The notes under the pieces are model-generated. The model ran no database searches. It was not told where the DNA came from and worked only from the letters and a program-made list of their open reading frames with translations. The position numbers and the translations under genes were made by a program. This document shows, piece by piece, positions 5,480 to 6,287 of a stretch of DNA of 6,287 nt. Origin of the DNA: Spirochaetia bacterium UBA5368. Lineage in GTDB: Bacteria; Spirochaetota; UBA4802; UBA5368. The stretch is taken from contig DHPI01000013.1 in assembly GCA_002407865.1 (NCBI GenBank), positions 1,997 through 8,283 on the forward strand. Reading direction: 5' to 3'. Each line of letters begins with the position of its first letter. The stretch's first letter is position 1.

Positions 5480-6287
5480 CTACAAGGTCAACGCCGCTCC
5501 GAGAGACACTACCGGTTCACGGGGATTTCCAATGCCGAATCCGGCAGACAGGGTGACATCGCCGCTCCCGCGCTCCACTTCCCGCATGTAAAACGAATAC
5601 GACGGGCGCGTGATGAAGGCATCGACGATTTCGAAGAGTTTTATCGCGCCAAGCGCCGCAAACGCGGCGGCCGACCGCCTGCCGTGATCGGCGGAATACA
5701 CGCCGTATCCCGCCAGCATCATTTCACTGAAATAAAACGACCATCCCGCAATCCTTCGCCCCTTGTAAAAAAAACCACCCCCCGGAATAATACCCGAAAG
5801 AAACGCCGCCATTACGTCTTTATCCGCAAAAAACGGCGGCAACACTTCCGCTTTCGAAAACTGCACCGCAAGCTGATCAAGGTACGTCGCAGTAACGGTA
5901 AAAGGGATCGTCATCCACAGAAAGCCCTGGAAATTCCTCATCGATTCGCTTTTATCGCTGTCCTTCACCCAGGGAAAAAAATGAATGGAGAAACCTGTCA
6001 TAAGCGAGGGCAGCAGCAGTTGCGCCGTAATCGACGAGGCGCCAAGCGCGATGCCCGCCGTATCGGGAGCGCTATCCCTGAATCCGAGATACTGCGTCGC
6101 CATAAACGCCCCGTACCCCGGAAGGCATGCGTTGGCACCCGGATTGATAACGCATATCCCCTCGATGTAACGCTTCTCCGGGTCATCGCCCGGCATCTGG
6201 GATTTCATACCGTATCTGCGCAGCGTATTTTCCATGATCCGGCTGTCTATTTCGGCGGCGATCGGGCGTGTGCGAGGATAGTCGAGC
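5480..6287 (-). CDS. Multi-pass membrane protein of unknown function, 5' end uncertain or outside window
   Basis: The frame is open from the TAG at 5480-5482 to the window edge. An ATG at 6235 gives 251 residues but has no ribosome binding site, and the 17 codons upstream remain open with no start codon, so the gene may begin outside the window. From that ATG, hydrophobic segments lie at about 59-82, 104-117, 143-156, 163-182 and 187-205. Two similar glycine-proline motifs stand out: LPGYGAF (38-44) and IPGGGFFYKGRRIAGW (150-165). The second resembles the PG.G..Y.G...G pattern of small membrane proteins of the TM2/DUF5683 kind. The C-terminal 25 residues alternate in a beta-strand-like way and end in VVSLGAALTL, recalling an outer-membrane strand. 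I do not recognise the family. It runs in the same direction as nrdJ but is separated by a long gap, so a shared operon is unlikely. Confidence 0.7.
   Translation of the reverse strand, partial: LDYPRTRPIAAEIDSRIMENTLRRYGMKSQMPGDDPEKRYIEGICVINPGANACLPGYGAFMATQYLGFRDSAPDTAGIALGASSITAQLLLPSLMTGFSIHFFPWVKDSDKSESMRNFQGFLWMTIPFTVTATYLDQLAVQFSKAEVLPPFFADKDVMAAFLSGIIPGGGFFYKGRRIAGWSFYFSEMMLAGYGVYSADHGRRSAAAFAALGAIKLFEIVDAFITRPSYSFYMREVERGSGDVTLSAGFGIGNPREPVVSLGAALTL

Overview
The window holds three complete protein genes, two genes cut by its edges, and one doubtful small ORF. It is bacterial DNA of moderate to high GC, dense in genes. A peptidoglycan editing factor and a C-terminal protein with an outer-membrane-like tail suggest a Gram-negative-type cell. 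The HD phosphodiesterase and the poorly conserved membrane protein would fit a spirochaete-like genome, but that is a weak impression and not a taxonomic call.

Layout. The left end carries the 3' part of pgeF on the + strand (1-711). A short gap with a sigma-70-like promoter and a leader hairpin (about 728-819) leads to a + strand HD-domain phosphodiesterase (842-1780). That gene converges on nrdJ, with a 51-bp gap holding a perfect 7-bp stem. nrdJ lies on the - strand (1832-5092, GTG start) and encodes an adenosylcobalamin-dependent class II ribonucleotide reductase. A gap of about 330-390 bp follows (5093-5479). It has an AT-rich core, promoter-like elements for nrdJ, an inverted repeat and a possible 68-residue ORF. 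The right end carries a - strand membrane protein (5480 to the edge).

The main point of interest is a 314-residue intein inside nrdJ (3275-4216). It sits immediately before the cysteine that becomes the thiyl radical during catalysis, so this one cysteine is both the +1 splicing nucleophile and the radical residue of the enzyme. The splicing motifs (Cys1, TxxH, the block F Asp/His, and the C-terminal His-Asn followed by Cys) are all intact. The LAGLIDADG homing endonuclease inside looks dead: the catalytic Asp of each motif is replaced (Asn and Gly), each by a single-base transition from an Asp codon, and the stretch between the two motifs is short. This looks like an intein that has lost mobility but must still splice because its host enzyme depends on it.

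The genes do not form an obvious pathway. pgeF acts in cell-wall quality control, the HD protein probably in nucleotide signalling or hydrolysis, and nrdJ in DNA precursor synthesis. They appear to be separately transcribed housekeeping genes.
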